From contig JALWMA010000124.1 in assembly GCA_027081015.1 (NCBI GenBank), forward strand, positions 1-33,371: a stretch of DNA of 33,371 nt, written 5' to 3'. Positions 15,476-23,684 of the stretch are shown one piece after another. Both the position numbers and the translations under genes were made by a program. The notes beneath the pieces were generated by a model that made no database searches, was not told the DNA's origin, and saw nothing but the letters and a program-made list of their open reading frames with translations. Each line of letters starts with the position of its first letter. Within the stretch, counting starts at the first letter, position 1. Source of the DNA: Campylobacterales bacterium (GTDB taxonomy: Bacteria > Campylobacterota > Campylobacteria > Campylobacterales > Hydrogenimonadaceae).

Positions 15476-16687
15476 TCAGCTAAACAGTTCGCGCGCCTCT
15501 TCGGCGCCTTCCGTGCAGTGAATCGGGATCATTCTTACACTCTTTCCGGCCTCCAGAAAATCGGTTTCGGGGGTCGTAATTATGAACCCGTCCATCTCTT
15601 TCAGCGGGCCGACCATTCCCGGCCCCTGTTTTTCGATGATGTCGAAACTCTCTCCGTCGAAACGTCCCATGAGTACGGTGAATTTGCCCGGTTTAACCTT
15701 CGTATCGCGTGCGCATACGGTCGTTATGGGCGAAAGGTAGGGGCTCTTCACGCCTCTCAGACGCGCTATGACTGAGCGTGCGAAGATCTCGAAGTTCACA
15801 GCGGCCGCGGAGGGGTTTCCGGGTAGATTCACTATCCATGTTTTGCCTATTCGTCCGAGTGTCGTCGGCTTTCCGGGCTTTATGTCGACTTTCGAAAAGA
15901 GTGTTTCCATGCCGAGCCTTCGGAAGGCCTCTTTTGTGAAGTCGGCGTCGCCGACGCTTACGCCGCCGCTGGTTATTATGAGGTCGCTGTCGAGCGACGC
16001 CTCTATCTGCTTCGTTATCGACTCCATCGTATCCGCGGTCGTTCCGGTAAAGCGGGCGTCGCAGTTCAGCTCCAGGGCCCTGGATATGAAGGTGGGCGCG
16101 TTGGAGTTGTAGATTTGGTGAGCTTCGACACCCTCGTAGTGCATCTTAAGCTCGTGGCCGGTGGCGAATATCGAGACCGTCGGCTTGCGGTAGACGCGCA
16201 GGTGGGTTACGCCCTGGCTTGCGAGGCCGGCTATCGTGTATGCGCCTATCCTCTCTCCATGCCCCGCTATGAGCTCCCCTTTCGCTATATCTTCCCCCTT
16301 TTTACGGATATTTGCGCCGCGCTTCAGGGAGTCTGGCATCAGAACGCCTTCGCCGCTCTCTTTTGTGTTCTCCACGGGTACGACCGCATCGGTGCCTTCA
16401 GGCACGACAGCCCCGGTCATGATCTTGACTCCGTGCCCTTTGGTCACCCTGACACTGCTCTCGTCACCGGCGAAAACGGTGGTCTGCGGCTCTATCTTGC
16501 CGCCGGCATCCGCCATCGTGACGGCGTAGCCGTCCATCGCGGAGTTGTCGAACCGGGGGAGGTCGAAGGCGGCGTATATGTTTTCCGCGCATATATATCC
16601 TACCGCAGACTCTATGGGCACTATTTGGGTGTGGACCGCTTTTACGTTTTCGTGGATCAGCTCCAGCGCTTCGGTTATCGATACCAT
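15476..16687 (-). CDS. moeA: Molybdopterin molybdenumtransferase MoeA
   Basis: MoeA inserts molybdate into adenylylated molybdopterin. The product has 403 residues. Typical features are FDNSAMDGYAV near residue 55, KIMTGAVVPEGTDAVVP near 90-107, and the molybdopterin-binding core ITSGGVSVGDADF, with PGKPTTLG and NLPGNPSAA further on. The ATG at 16687 is chosen because AAGGAG precedes it and MVSITEAL is a typical N-terminus; an upstream in-frame codon would add 31 unrelated residues. It is transcribed toward the cytochrome c gene. Confidence 0.95.
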   Translation of the reverse strand: MVSITEALELIHENVKAVHTQIVPIESAVGYICAENIYAAFDLPRFDNSAMDGYAVTMADAGGKIEPQTTVFAGDESSVRVTKGHGVKIMTGAVVPEGTDAVVPVENTKESGEGVLMPDSLKRGANIRKKGEDIAKGELIAGHGERIGAYTIAGLASQGVTHLRVYRKPTVSIFATGHELKMHYEGVEAHQIYNSNAPTFISRALELNCDARFTGTTADTMESITKQIEASLDSDLIITSGGVSVGDADFTKEAFRRLGMETLFSKVDIKPGKPTTLGRIGKTWIVNLPGNPSAAAVNFEIFARSVIARLRGVKSPYLSPITTVCARDTKVKPGKFTVLMGRFDGESFDIIEKQGPGMVGPLKEMDGFIITTPETDFLEAGKSVRMIPIHCTEGAEEARELFS

Positions 16688-16703
16688 CGATCTCCTTTTT
16701 TGA

Positions 16704-17007
16704 GGCGTAATACCAAATCCCAAATGAAAACGAAACACCCGGTCATCATCCTCGTTCGACGAGTGCTCCGCGCCCGTCAAGTCGTCGACGAAAGCCTGAA
16801 AATCGTAAACGGACGTCTACTATGCCTTCGGCATATACGCAGCGTCGTGCGAAGCTGCGAAAGTAAAGCAGTTTACTTTCGCTATACGCTTCTCCCAGCT
16901 CTGCTGCGCGATTTTCGGCCGGCTTTCGTTCGACTCGCTCCCGCAGGTATCGCTGCGGTGACGACCGAATGCTTCGTTCTATTTTTTGCTTGGGATTAGC
17001 ATAAGCC
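16704..17007. repeat. Approximately 300-base imperfect palindromic element (MITE-like or structured)
   Basis: The gap between moeA and the next gene is filled by a sequence whose ends are inverted copies. The left end GGCGTAATACCAAATCCCAA matches the complement of the right end TTGGGATTAGCATAAGCC. Inward, CGAAACACCCGGTCATCA pairs with TGACGACCGAATGCTTCG, and CGACGAAAGCCTGAAAATCG with CGATTTTCGG...CTTTCGTTCG. The centre is a perfect 11-base hairpin (16857-16867 with 16872-16882). A second hairpin, TATGCC-TTC-GGCATA, lies at 16821-16835. No gene was seen inside it. It resembles a miniature inverted-repeat element or a large structured RNA. Confidence 0.65.
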
Positions 17008-17017
17008 CACTTTTTAT

Positions 17018-17038
17018 AGTGATTATAGTACAATCACT
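17018..17038. promoter_or_regulatory. Inverted repeat at the promoter of the small membrane protein gene
   Basis: AGTGATT (17018-17024) and AATCACT (17032-17038) are perfect mirror arms around ATAGTAC. They overlap -10-like sequences (TATAGT, TACAAT) only 4 bases before the ATG at 17042, an operator-like layout. Confidence 0.4.
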
Positions 17039-17041
17039 CTT

Positions 17042-17443
17042 ATGGAAAAGATGGCACTCGAAATTCACATATCCTCCGTAGTCGTACTGGCTCTGATAAT
17101 CGTCGTAAATATCGCGATGATTCTTATTCAAAAAGATGACTGGAGGCTCAAAAAGTATCTGAGGATCCAGGCGACCGCATGGTCTACCGTGCTTAGCATG
17201 GTCATATTTACCGGGATGATCTTCATGGCGGTTACCCATAGCGGATTCAGCGTCAAGATAGTGGCGATGATCGCGGCCGCCCTGGCGCTGATCACTCTCG
17301 AAACCAGGCGCCATCTCGATCTCAAGCGGGTGAAGGTCGAAACAGACTGCTTCGAAAAGTTCAAAAAAAGGGCGCTGCGCTACTATATCTTCGAACTGCT
17401 GTGGCTTCTGGTGGTAGGGGGGCTTTCGCCGCAGCTTCGATAA
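17042..17443 (+). CDS. Small membrane protein, function unknown
   Basis: This 133-residue protein has four likely membrane segments, at about residues 11-28, 47-64, 69-85 and 112-127. A basic loop with ETRRHLDLKRVK lies between the last two. I do not recognise a family. The start may be ATG 17042 or ATG 17051 (MALEIHISS); neither has a good ribosome site, and the promoter-like sequence is so close that a very short leader is possible. It lies 10 bases before rsmE and probably shares its transcript. Confidence 0.65.
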   Translation: MEKMALEIHISSVVVLALIIVVNIAMILIQKDDWRLKKYLRIQATAWSTVLSMVIFTGMIFMAVTHSGFSVKIVAMIAAALALITLETRRHLDLKRVKVETDCFEKFKKRALRYYIFELLWLLVVGGLSPQLR

Positions 17444-17453
17444 AGGGGCATCT

Positions 17454-18122
17454 ATGCAGTTTCTCTACCATCCCGATGCCGGCCTCCCTTCGATCACGGT
17501 AGAGGGGGAGGCCTACCGCTATCTCTTCAAAGTCCGACGCCGTAAAGCGGGCGATTCTGTCGCCCTTCGCAACCTGAAAGATTCTTACCTCTGCAGTTAC
17601 CGCATAGAGTCGGTCTCCAAAAGGGAGGCGATCCTGCTCTTCGAGGAGAAAAGGGAGTTTGAGGTCATGCCTCCGAAGAGGCTCCATATAGGGTGGTGTG
17701 TTATCGATCCCAAGAGTGTGGAGAAGAGCCTGCCTACTCTGAACGAACTCGGCATATGGAAGATTTCTTTCATATACTGCGACCGGAGCCAGAAGAGTTT
17801 CACTCTCGACCCGGGCCGCATGAAGCGCATACTCGTAAATTCATCCCAGCAGTGCGGCCGAAGCGAGATGATGGAGCTGGAGACTCTCGGCTCGATAGAG
17901 GAGTATCTCGAAAAGTATCCCGACAGTGCCATACTCGATTTCGGGGGATCACCTCTTGGTTGTGAAGAGCGGATCGATTCGCTTCTGGTGGGGTGTGAAG
18001 GGGGATTCAGCGAAGAGGAGAGAAAACTTTTTGAAAATATGACGATTTATGGGTTGGATACGCCGTTGATACTGCGCAGCGAAAGCGCCGTAGCGGCAGT
18101 AGGAGCAAGGCTCATTTTGTAA
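17454..18122 (+). CDS. rsmE: 16S rRNA m3U1498 methyltransferase RsmE
   Basis: RsmE methylates N3 of U1498 in 16S rRNA. It is a SPOUT-class enzyme with an N-terminal PUA-like domain (about residues 1-70) and a C-terminal trefoil-knot domain. The knot motifs are visible: VGCEGGFSEEE (the family has GPEGGFS.EE; here Cys replaces Pro) and LILRSESAVAA. The product has 222 residues, near the short end of the family. AAAGGGG precedes the ATG at 17454. Confidence 0.92.
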   Translation: MQFLYHPDAGLPSITVEGEAYRYLFKVRRRKAGDSVALRNLKDSYLCSYRIESVSKREAILLFEEKREFEVMPPKRLHIGWCVIDPKSVEKSLPTLNELGIWKISFIYCDRSQKSFTLDPGRMKRILVNSSQQCGRSEMMELETLGSIEEYLEKYPDSAILDFGGSPLGCEERIDSLLVGCEGGFSEEERKLFENMTIYGLDTPLILRSESAVAAVGARLIL

Positions 18123-18183
18123 AAGATTTTGCACACTCTGTACAAATCCGGTCAAGCCTAACGGGGCGTCCGTAAATTAAACG

Positions 18184-18218
18184 ACTGATTTTACGCAGAA
18201 TGCGTAAAACAACTTCAA
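18184..18218 (+). repeat. Partial copy of the dispersed intergenic repeat before the pilus operon
   Basis: A perfect 9-base hairpin TTTTACGCA (18189-18197) / TGCGTAAAA (18201-18209) matches the hairpin at 15349-15373. CTTCAAGG follows, as in the mnmG-leader copy. It lies 24 bases upstream of the first pilus gene and could act as a terminator for rsmE or as a leader element. Confidence 0.5.
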
Positions 18219-18241
18219 GGTAGATGGTTTCTGGAGCATAG

Positions 18242-21142
18242 ATGTATTTTGGCAGGCTTTTTCTCCTCTTTTCGGTTCTTACGGCTCTTTTATACCCTAC
18301 CGAACATAGAGCTGCCGACAACTGCGCCCCCTCCGACTTCTCCGTATCTCTCGATGCCTCAAACAGCTCCTACTCAAACAGCGGCAATATCGCGAGAGGG
18401 GGCTCGGATACATACTATGTATCCGTAGCGGCGGCGGGCACGGTTACCGTAACCGTCTCATCAAGGAGTGTTCTCTTTTCATACTCCCAAAACAGCTGCC
18501 CCGCCGCAGGAGACCCGCCCGCTTCACAGAGTGCTACATACAGCTTTACGGGACCCGCCGATTTCAACCTCAGGCTCTACAGGGGCAGAAGGGGCGGCGG
18601 CAGAAGGGGCGGAAGCTATACCGTAAACATCGAATATACCCCGCTCTCTCCGATAGCCGAGTACAGGATGGACGAGTGCGGCTGGAGCGGGGTGCCGGGT
18701 GAGGTGGAGGATAGCATCGGGGGTGATAGCAACGGTACGGTCACCGGTGGAGGGGCGGACACTACGGATTCCGGGATGCTGTGCCGGGCCGGAATTTTTT
18801 CCGGGGATGCTGTAGATATAGACAACCTCGAGGTAAGCACGGCAAACGGCGAGAAGACGACTGTTATGTTCTGGATCTACTGGGATGGAACGAACAGTGT
18901 AATGCCGTTTGGTTGGGATATATACGACCTGTGGTTCTATAACGGAAATTTCGGGTTCAATACGGGAAACGGGGATATATACGGAATATCTTCGAGCGGC
19001 CTTGCAAACGGCTGGCACCATGTGGCGGCGGTATTCACAAACGGAGACGTAAGCGCGAACCGACTCTATATAGATGGAGCGGAGCAGACACTTACCCAGA
19101 GCCTAAGCTCTCCGGACAACAGTCGCGCGGTCGTGCAGAGCAGCGCAAGGATAGGCGGTTGGCTAAGAGACGGCGGCTACCGTTTTCGCGGGAACATCGA
19201 TGAGCTGAAGATATATAACGGCGAGGTGCTTGGTGCAGATATAAAGAGCATATACGACAATGAGAGTGCCGGGAAAAACTACGACGGAACGCAGAGGAGC
19301 TGCGCCGACTGCTCCCGGCCGCCCGTCTACAAAAACGGTACGTTCAACGCCGTCGATTACACCTCGGTCTGCAGTGCCGTATCTAACTGGGACGACAATA
19401 TCACGACCAAGGTGGCCGGGAGCGCCTATTCACTCTCCATACTTTCGAAGGAGGAGGCCACCGGTCTACCTATGGAGGCCAATATTACAAGAGTCGATCT
19501 CTACAGATATTCGAGCGGCGATACGGCTGCGTGCAGCGGTGCTCCCTACTCTTCGATCACCCTTTGCAGCGGGGGGTGCGGCTTTACCGACGCGGCGGGG
19601 TGTATGAGGCTCGATGTCCCCTCCTCGGCGAACGACAGGGCTGCAAAGTGTGTGGAGGTTCATATTGAGGGCAAAGATCTCAACGATACCGCTTCGGCAA
19701 GTCTCAAAGAGAGCAACAGCAGTGACGACTTCGCGGTCAGGCCCGACACGATCCTCTTTCTGCAGCCCGAGGCCGATGCGAATCTGACCGCAGAGCGAAG
19801 CTACCTTTTCACCTCAGCTCTCAAAGCGGTTCTCTCCGACGGCACTACGGCCGCCCCCGACTACAACACCTCGCTTACGCCGATAGGCGTCAAGTATATG
19901 AGAAACGGCGAGCAGAACTCCTCCCTTGCCGGAACCCTGAGCTCCTCCCCCTCGGCCTTCGCGGACGGATCGGCCGATCTGAACGTAAGCTTCGGTGACG
20001 TGGCGATCGTATCTATCCGTTTCAACGATGTGGGCTGGGCATCGGTCGACAGCGACGATACGCCGCCGCAGAGCAGGAGGATCTACGGCGAACGAAACGT
20101 AACCTTCATCCCGAAGCGTTTCGATCTGCAGTTTCTCTCCGCTCCGACGATGGAGGACAACGACACTGCAAACCGTTTTACATACATCTCGAACGACCTG
20201 AACATGAGCGCGTGGGCCAGGAGCCTTACGGTCGTCGTCACCGCCGTCGGCGAAAAGAGCTCGACGATGAAAAACTTCTCGAACCCGTCCGACCGCCTCT
20301 TTGCGGACCCTGTCGACATCTCGCCCCTTCTCAACCTGCCGGCGAAACACTCCGTCGCCCGCTACACGGCCGCCCCATCGGCGCAGTCCGGGGCCGATAT
20401 AGGTTTCGATTCGGGGGAAGCGTTCGTAAACTACGCCGATGTGCCGTTCAACTACGACCGCTCTTTCGACACCCCGCTGGATCCATTTTTCATCTCCGGC
20501 AGCGAGGCGAATATCTCCGTAACGGTTACCGATTCGCGCTATCCGGCCGTAGGAGGGAGCATCTTTTCGGTTTTCGACGGCAATGCCACATTCTACTACG
20601 GCAGGTTGCGCGCGGATGACGTCATTACGACGCAGCCTTCGGTAGAAAAGAGTGTGGAGATAGAGGTCTACGACAGCAGCGGCTCGGCACTGGTATCGGA
20701 CTTCAGGCAGAATTCGCTCAGGTGGTTCAGAAACAAAAAGCATACCGGCCCCTCTTCAGGCAGGATAGCGGAGGCGAACGTCACCCTGGGGCTCACCCTC
20801 GACTCCGGTTCGGACACTTCCGTTTCGATCGGCTACTCGACGTTCGGCAGCGGTTTTGTGGTGATGGAGCTAAACAACACATCTGGTCTGCGAAAGAGCA
20901 GAACGGTCCATATGGGGGTAGAGAGCTGGCTATGGTACGCCCCGCGCGGATTCGGCCTGCCCTACAGCTACGCCCCCTCCTCGGACTGTGCCTCACACCC
21001 CTGTTTTCTCTACAGCTTCGAAGTGAAAGGGTCGGCCACGGGTGTCGCGAGCGGCGACTTCAACGGCTCAGACTTCGATACCGGGCCGATAGACGCCAAC
21101 GCCACGATAAGGCGTAAAGAGGGAGTGAAACTCTTCAGATGA
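18242..21142 (+). CDS. mshQ: MshQ-like secreted protein with LamG-like domain (pilus tip or adhesin candidate)
   Basis: The 966-residue protein starts with a signal peptide (about residues 1-24). Residues 25-135 resemble a small beta-sandwich of the pre-peptidase C-terminal type. Residues about 139-338 are LamG/concanavalin-like (WHHVAAVFTNG, NRLYIDGAEQ, FRGNIDELKIYNGEV). The remainder, with FYYGRLRADD near residue 780, resembles the large C-terminal region of MshQ proteins. Eighteen of its 23 N-X-S/T sites fit D/E-X-N-X-S/T, concentrated after residue 380, which suggests dense N-glycosylation. No C-terminal anchor is seen. GGAG precedes the ATG, and the stop overlaps the first prepilin gene by ATGA. 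The MshQ label rests on domain order and locus context. Confidence 0.75.
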   Translation: MYFGRLFLLFSVLTALLYPTEHRAADNCAPSDFSVSLDASNSSYSNSGNIARGGSDTYYVSVAAAGTVTVTVSSRSVLFSYSQNSCPAAGDPPASQSATYSFTGPADFNLRLYRGRRGGGRRGGSYTVNIEYTPLSPIAEYRMDECGWSGVPGEVEDSIGGDSNGTVTGGGADTTDSGMLCRAGIFSGDAVDIDNLEVSTANGEKTTVMFWIYWDGTNSVMPFGWDIYDLWFYNGNFGFNTGNGDIYGISSSGLANGWHHVAAVFTNGDVSANRLYIDGAEQTLTQSLSSPDNSRAVVQSSARIGGWLRDGGYRFRGNIDELKIYNGEVLGADIKSIYDNESAGKNYDGTQRSCADCSRPPVYKNGTFNAVDYTSVCSAVSNWDDNITTKVAGSAYSLSILSKEEATGLPMEANITRVDLYRYSSGDTAACSGAPYSSITLCSGGCGFTDAAGCMRLDVPSSANDRAAKCVEVHIEGKDLNDTASASLKESNSSDDFAVRPDTILFLQPEADANLTAERSYLFTSALKAVLSDGTTAAPDYNTSLTPIGVKYMRNGEQNSSLAGTLSSSPSAFADGSADLNVSFGDVAIVSIRFNDVGWASVDSDDTPPQSRRIYGERNVTFIPKRFDLQFLSAPTMEDNDTANRFTYISNDLNMSAWARSLTVVVTAVGEKSSTMKNFSNPSDRLFADPVDISPLLNLPAKHSVARYTAAPSAQSGADIGFDSGEAFVNYADVPFNYDRSFDTPLDPFFISGSEANISVTVTDSRYPAVGGSIFSVFDGNATFYYGRLRADDVITTQPSVEKSVEIEVYDSSGSALVSDFRQNSLRWFRNKKHTGPSSGRIAEANVTLGLTLDSGSDTSVSIGYSTFGSGFVVMELNNTSGLRKSRTVHMGVESWLWYAPRGFGLPYSYAPSSDCASHPCFLYSFEVKGSATGVASGDFNGSDFDTGPIDANATIRRKEGVKLFR
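18584..18612 (+). repeat. Two-unit 15-base-period repeat inside the mshQ-like gene
   Basis: GGCAGAAGGGGCGG occurs at 18584-18597 and again at 18599-18612. It encodes two GRRGG units in a row within the first beta domain. The in-frame period could allow length variation by slippage. Confidence 0.75.
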
Positions 21143-21774
21143 GAAGTGCGCTTACGTTGATAGAGCTTATCTTTACGATGGTGATAGTGGGGCTCGTCTT
21201 TACGGTGGTTCCGAAGATCGTATTCGTCACCAACAAGAGTTTCGAAACGGTCTCGAGAGAGGATGCACTCTACAACGCCGTATCTATGGCGGGGATCGTG
21301 GCCTCGCTGCCGTGGGACGAGAACAACACCATCTACAGTGACGTTCTGGGCACTGACTCGACACGGCCGGCCTACCTTTGCGACGCGACGACCGGCTTTT
21401 ACAGGATAGGCGGTTTCAAAGGTGGGCGTAACTGCATGGAGGCTTCGGCGGCGGCGAAGGCATCTCCGATCGGCCGGGAGGATTCGCTCTATAACGATCT
21501 GGACGACTACGACGGATACAGCGTAACCACCGCAACCCCCGGCGGCTCGAAATATCTCCTGAGCGTCAAAGCGAGATACCTCGCCGACCCGCCCCCGGGA
21601 GGGGTGGTGGACTTCTCTACGCTTCCCGCGGTTTCGACGAGCTCGAACATAAAAGAGGTCAACGTAACCGTTACCAACGCGGCGGGAAGGGTGAAGAGCC
21701 CCTTCGTATCTTCCGTCTACTACGAAAGCGCAAACATAGGGCAGACAGCAGTCAAGAGGAGGGCGTGGAGATGA
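21139..21774 (+). CDS. Type IV prepilin-like protein (MshD-like position)
   Basis: The 211-residue protein begins MRSA-LTLIELIFTMVIVG. This is a class III (prepilin) signal with Glu at +5, but Ala instead of Gly at -1 and Leu at +1. The hydrophobic helix continues to about residue 28. The globular part has cysteines in YLCDATTG and RNCMEA that may pair. Two bacterial N-glycosylation sequons are present, DENNT and EVNVT. By position before an MshO-like gene it may correspond to MshD, a minor pilin, but sequence similarity alone does not prove which. It overlaps both neighbours by ATGA. Confidence 0.8.
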   Translation: MRSALTLIELIFTMVIVGLVFTVVPKIVFVTNKSFETVSREDALYNAVSMAGIVASLPWDENNTIYSDVLGTDSTRPAYLCDATTGFYRIGGFKGGRNCMEASAAAKASPIGREDSLYNDLDDYDGYSVTTATPGGSKYLLSVKARYLADPPPGGVVDFSTLPAVSTSSNIKEVNVTVTNAAGRVKSPFVSSVYYESANIGQTAVKRRAWR

Positions 21775-22706
21775 GACGCGCTTTTACGCTCATAGAGATA
21801 GTCGTCGTAATCTCCATCTCCGGAATATTGGCGGTGGGAGCCTTCAAAGCGCTCAACGCTCTCTATGTAAGGAGCGCAAAGGCTCGCGCCGTTACGGAGC
21901 TTTCGCTGAATACGCAGTCTGCCCTCGATCAGCTGAGTACGATTCTGTACGCGAGGGTGCCCGGAAGCGTCATAGGGTACGACCCGGCCGACGGAAGCTA
22001 CGCATCTTTGGAGAGTCTCGCTTCGCCGAAGCCGGTACTGGAGTGGATAGGCAGCGCACAGGAGAGCCTAAAGAGGCGCGACTTCAGCGGGTTTGTGGAT
22101 ATGAACGCAAGCGACCCTGCGGCGAACGTCGCGGTCTCCCCGGAGAGTGACGGCACAAAGGTCGATGCGACCCTGCGTCAGAAGTTCGGCACGACGGCCG
22201 ACTTCTTCGCGAACGATCTCGTTAGGCTCGTCTTTGCCGGCAGTTACGACACGGGGGCGGTAGAGGGCGTCTCCTTTAACGCCCTCTTCGGCTGGCACGG
22301 CGGCGGTGCGGAGAGGATCTACGCCGTATCGATGAGCGGTGACGGCAGTATCAGCTTCAGCGCCGACCCGCCCTATATATACGAAAAGTACTACCTGGCC
22401 GACACCGCCTACGCCGCGGCCAGGGGTGCGGATGTGAATCTGAGCGCGTCTTGCGTAACCTCTCTGGGCGTACCCGTATCTGCCGACTCCCTGCTTCTCT
22501 TTTACGACTACAGGCCCTGGAAGGGGGAGACCTTCTGCGCAGACTCCGGCGGCGCCCCTTCGGGAAAAGTTACGCTTCTTGCCGACGATGTATCGGGCTT
22601 CAGGGCGCAGAGCGTAAACGGAGTAATCAGGCTCGGCATAGACAGTGTGCGAAAGATAAGGGGCTCCACCCCGGTGCGGATATCGAAGCAGAAGGCGGTT
22701 TTCTGA
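21771..22706 (+). CDS. mshO: Type IV prepilin-like protein (MshO-like)
   Basis: The product has 311 residues. The N-terminus MRRA-FTLIEIVVVISISGIL is a prepilin signal with Ala at -1, Phe at +1 and Glu at +5. Its size, larger than other pilins, and its place before an MshP-like gene suggest the MshO/PilW class of minor pilins. Sequons DMNAS and DVNLS are present. The ATG at 21771 is chosen because AGAGGAGG precedes it and the overlap is ATGA; a GTG at 21765 would add two residues. Confidence 0.75.
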   Translation: MRRAFTLIEIVVVISISGILAVGAFKALNALYVRSAKARAVTELSLNTQSALDQLSTILYARVPGSVIGYDPADGSYASLESLASPKPVLEWIGSAQESLKRRDFSGFVDMNASDPAANVAVSPESDGTKVDATLRQKFGTTADFFANDLVRLVFAGSYDTGAVEGVSFNALFGWHGGGAERIYAVSMSGDGSISFSADPPYIYEKYYLADTAYAAARGADVNLSASCVTSLGVPVSADSLLLFYDYRPWKGETFCADSGGAPSGKVTLLADDVSGFRAQSVNGVIRLGIDSVRKIRGSTPVRISKQKAVF

Positions 22707-23155
22707 TGGCGGCAAGAAGAGGCTTCGGGCTGTGGCAGGCGATAGCGGTCATACTAATAGTCGGTGTCGTTATGACGGTGGCGATGAGGTATGCCCGGAT
22801 CGCGGCCGTGCACACCGCAGACAGCTACACCAAAGAGCAGGCGGAGCTCTTTTTGAGAAGCGCCATGGAGACCGCCATGCTTCAGATAAGCACCCACGAC
22901 AGGAGCGGCGGCTGCCTCTCGGGCGTGAAGGTGCTCTCGAGAGACGGCAAGTTTATAGCCGATATAAACATCACGAGGTACTACCTGCTCGAAGGGAGCT
23001 CGGACCTCGCGCTCTGCGGCAGCCTCGGCTACCCGATAAAGAGCGCCGAGTCGCACGGCATGGTGATGATGGAGGCGGTCGTAAGAAGCGACCCGTCGAA
23101 CGCCAAAGTCGTACACCCGGTAAGAATCCTCAGAAGGAGCATACAGCGGCCATGA
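22706..23155 (+). CDS. mshP: MshP-like minor pilin
   Basis: The 149-residue product begins MAARRG-FGLWQAIAVILIVG. Gly at -1 and Phe at +1 form a prepilin cleavage site, but Gln replaces the usual Glu at +5. Lack of Glu5 is typical of the MshP/PilX class. One sequon, DINIT, and two cysteines (GGCLSG, LALCGS) are present. The start overlaps the previous stop as TGATG, and the stop overlaps the next start as ATGA. Confidence 0.7.
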   Translation: MAARRGFGLWQAIAVILIVGVVMTVAMRYARIAAVHTADSYTKEQAELFLRSAMETAMLQISTHDRSGGCLSGVKVLSRDGKFIADINITRYYLLEGSSDLALCGSLGYPIKSAESHGMVMMEAVVRSDPSNAKVVHPVRILRRSIQRP

Positions 23156-23619
23156 GAAGGGGTTTTACACTCATAGAGCTTATATTCGTTATCCTTCTGA
23201 TCGGCATACTGGGCGGTATAGGCATCTCGCTCTACCGGCCCGACAGGGGGCTGGCCGACGCAAGATTCGTAGCCTCGAAGATTATGGAGAGCAGATATGT
23301 AGCGATCGGCTACGAGCGCCTGAATTTCGACTCGAGTGTGCTTGCCGGGAGTGTCGGCTGCATAACCCTCGACAGATCGGGGCTCGACGATCCGCCGTCG
23401 AAAGCCGGCGGCTACAGGCTCGACAAAAGGACGCAGATATCCGTAACCGGCCTCTCGGGGAACACAATTTGCTTTGACGAGAAGGGGTATCCGCACGACG
23501 GTGACTTTACGACAGGTTCACTACTGCACCAAAAGGTCGATATTAATGTCAGCACACCGAAAAATAGCTACATCATAAGCGTAATGCCCTTCAGCGGATA
23601 TGCGAAGATAGTCTACTGA
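23152..23619 (+). CDS. Type IV prepilin-like protein (MshC-like)
   Basis: This 155-residue prepilin has a canonical signal, MRRG-FTLIELIFVILLIGILGG, with Gly at -1, Phe at +1 and Glu at +5. Two cysteines (GCITLD, TICFDE) could form a disulfide. The sequon DINVS lies near the C-terminus. It could be MshC or a GspH-like minor pilin. It is the last gene of the upstream block; 65 bases then separate it from the mshI-like gene. Confidence 0.8.
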   Translation: MRRGFTLIELIFVILLIGILGGIGISLYRPDRGLADARFVASKIMESRYVAIGYERLNFDSSVLAGSVGCITLDRSGLDDPPSKAGGYRLDKRTQISVTGLSGNTICFDEKGYPHDGDFTTGSLLHQKVDINVSTPKNSYIISVMPFSGYAKIVY

Positions 23620-23684
23620 TCTATTTCGCATCTCTTGCGCAGAAGGGGCGGCGAATATAACCGAATAAAGAGACGGAAAAAGAG

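Noticed and set aside
16704-17007. A CRISPR array or tRNA genes in the palindromic gap.
   Set aside because: There are no regularly spaced direct repeats, and no cloverleaf with a T-loop GTTCGANTC arrangement and acceptor pairing was found.
19814-20743. A 309-codon minus-strand frame inside the mshQ-like gene.
   Set aside because: Shadow frame, very Arg/Val-rich, with no start signal; the plus frame shows signal peptide, domains and operon coupling.
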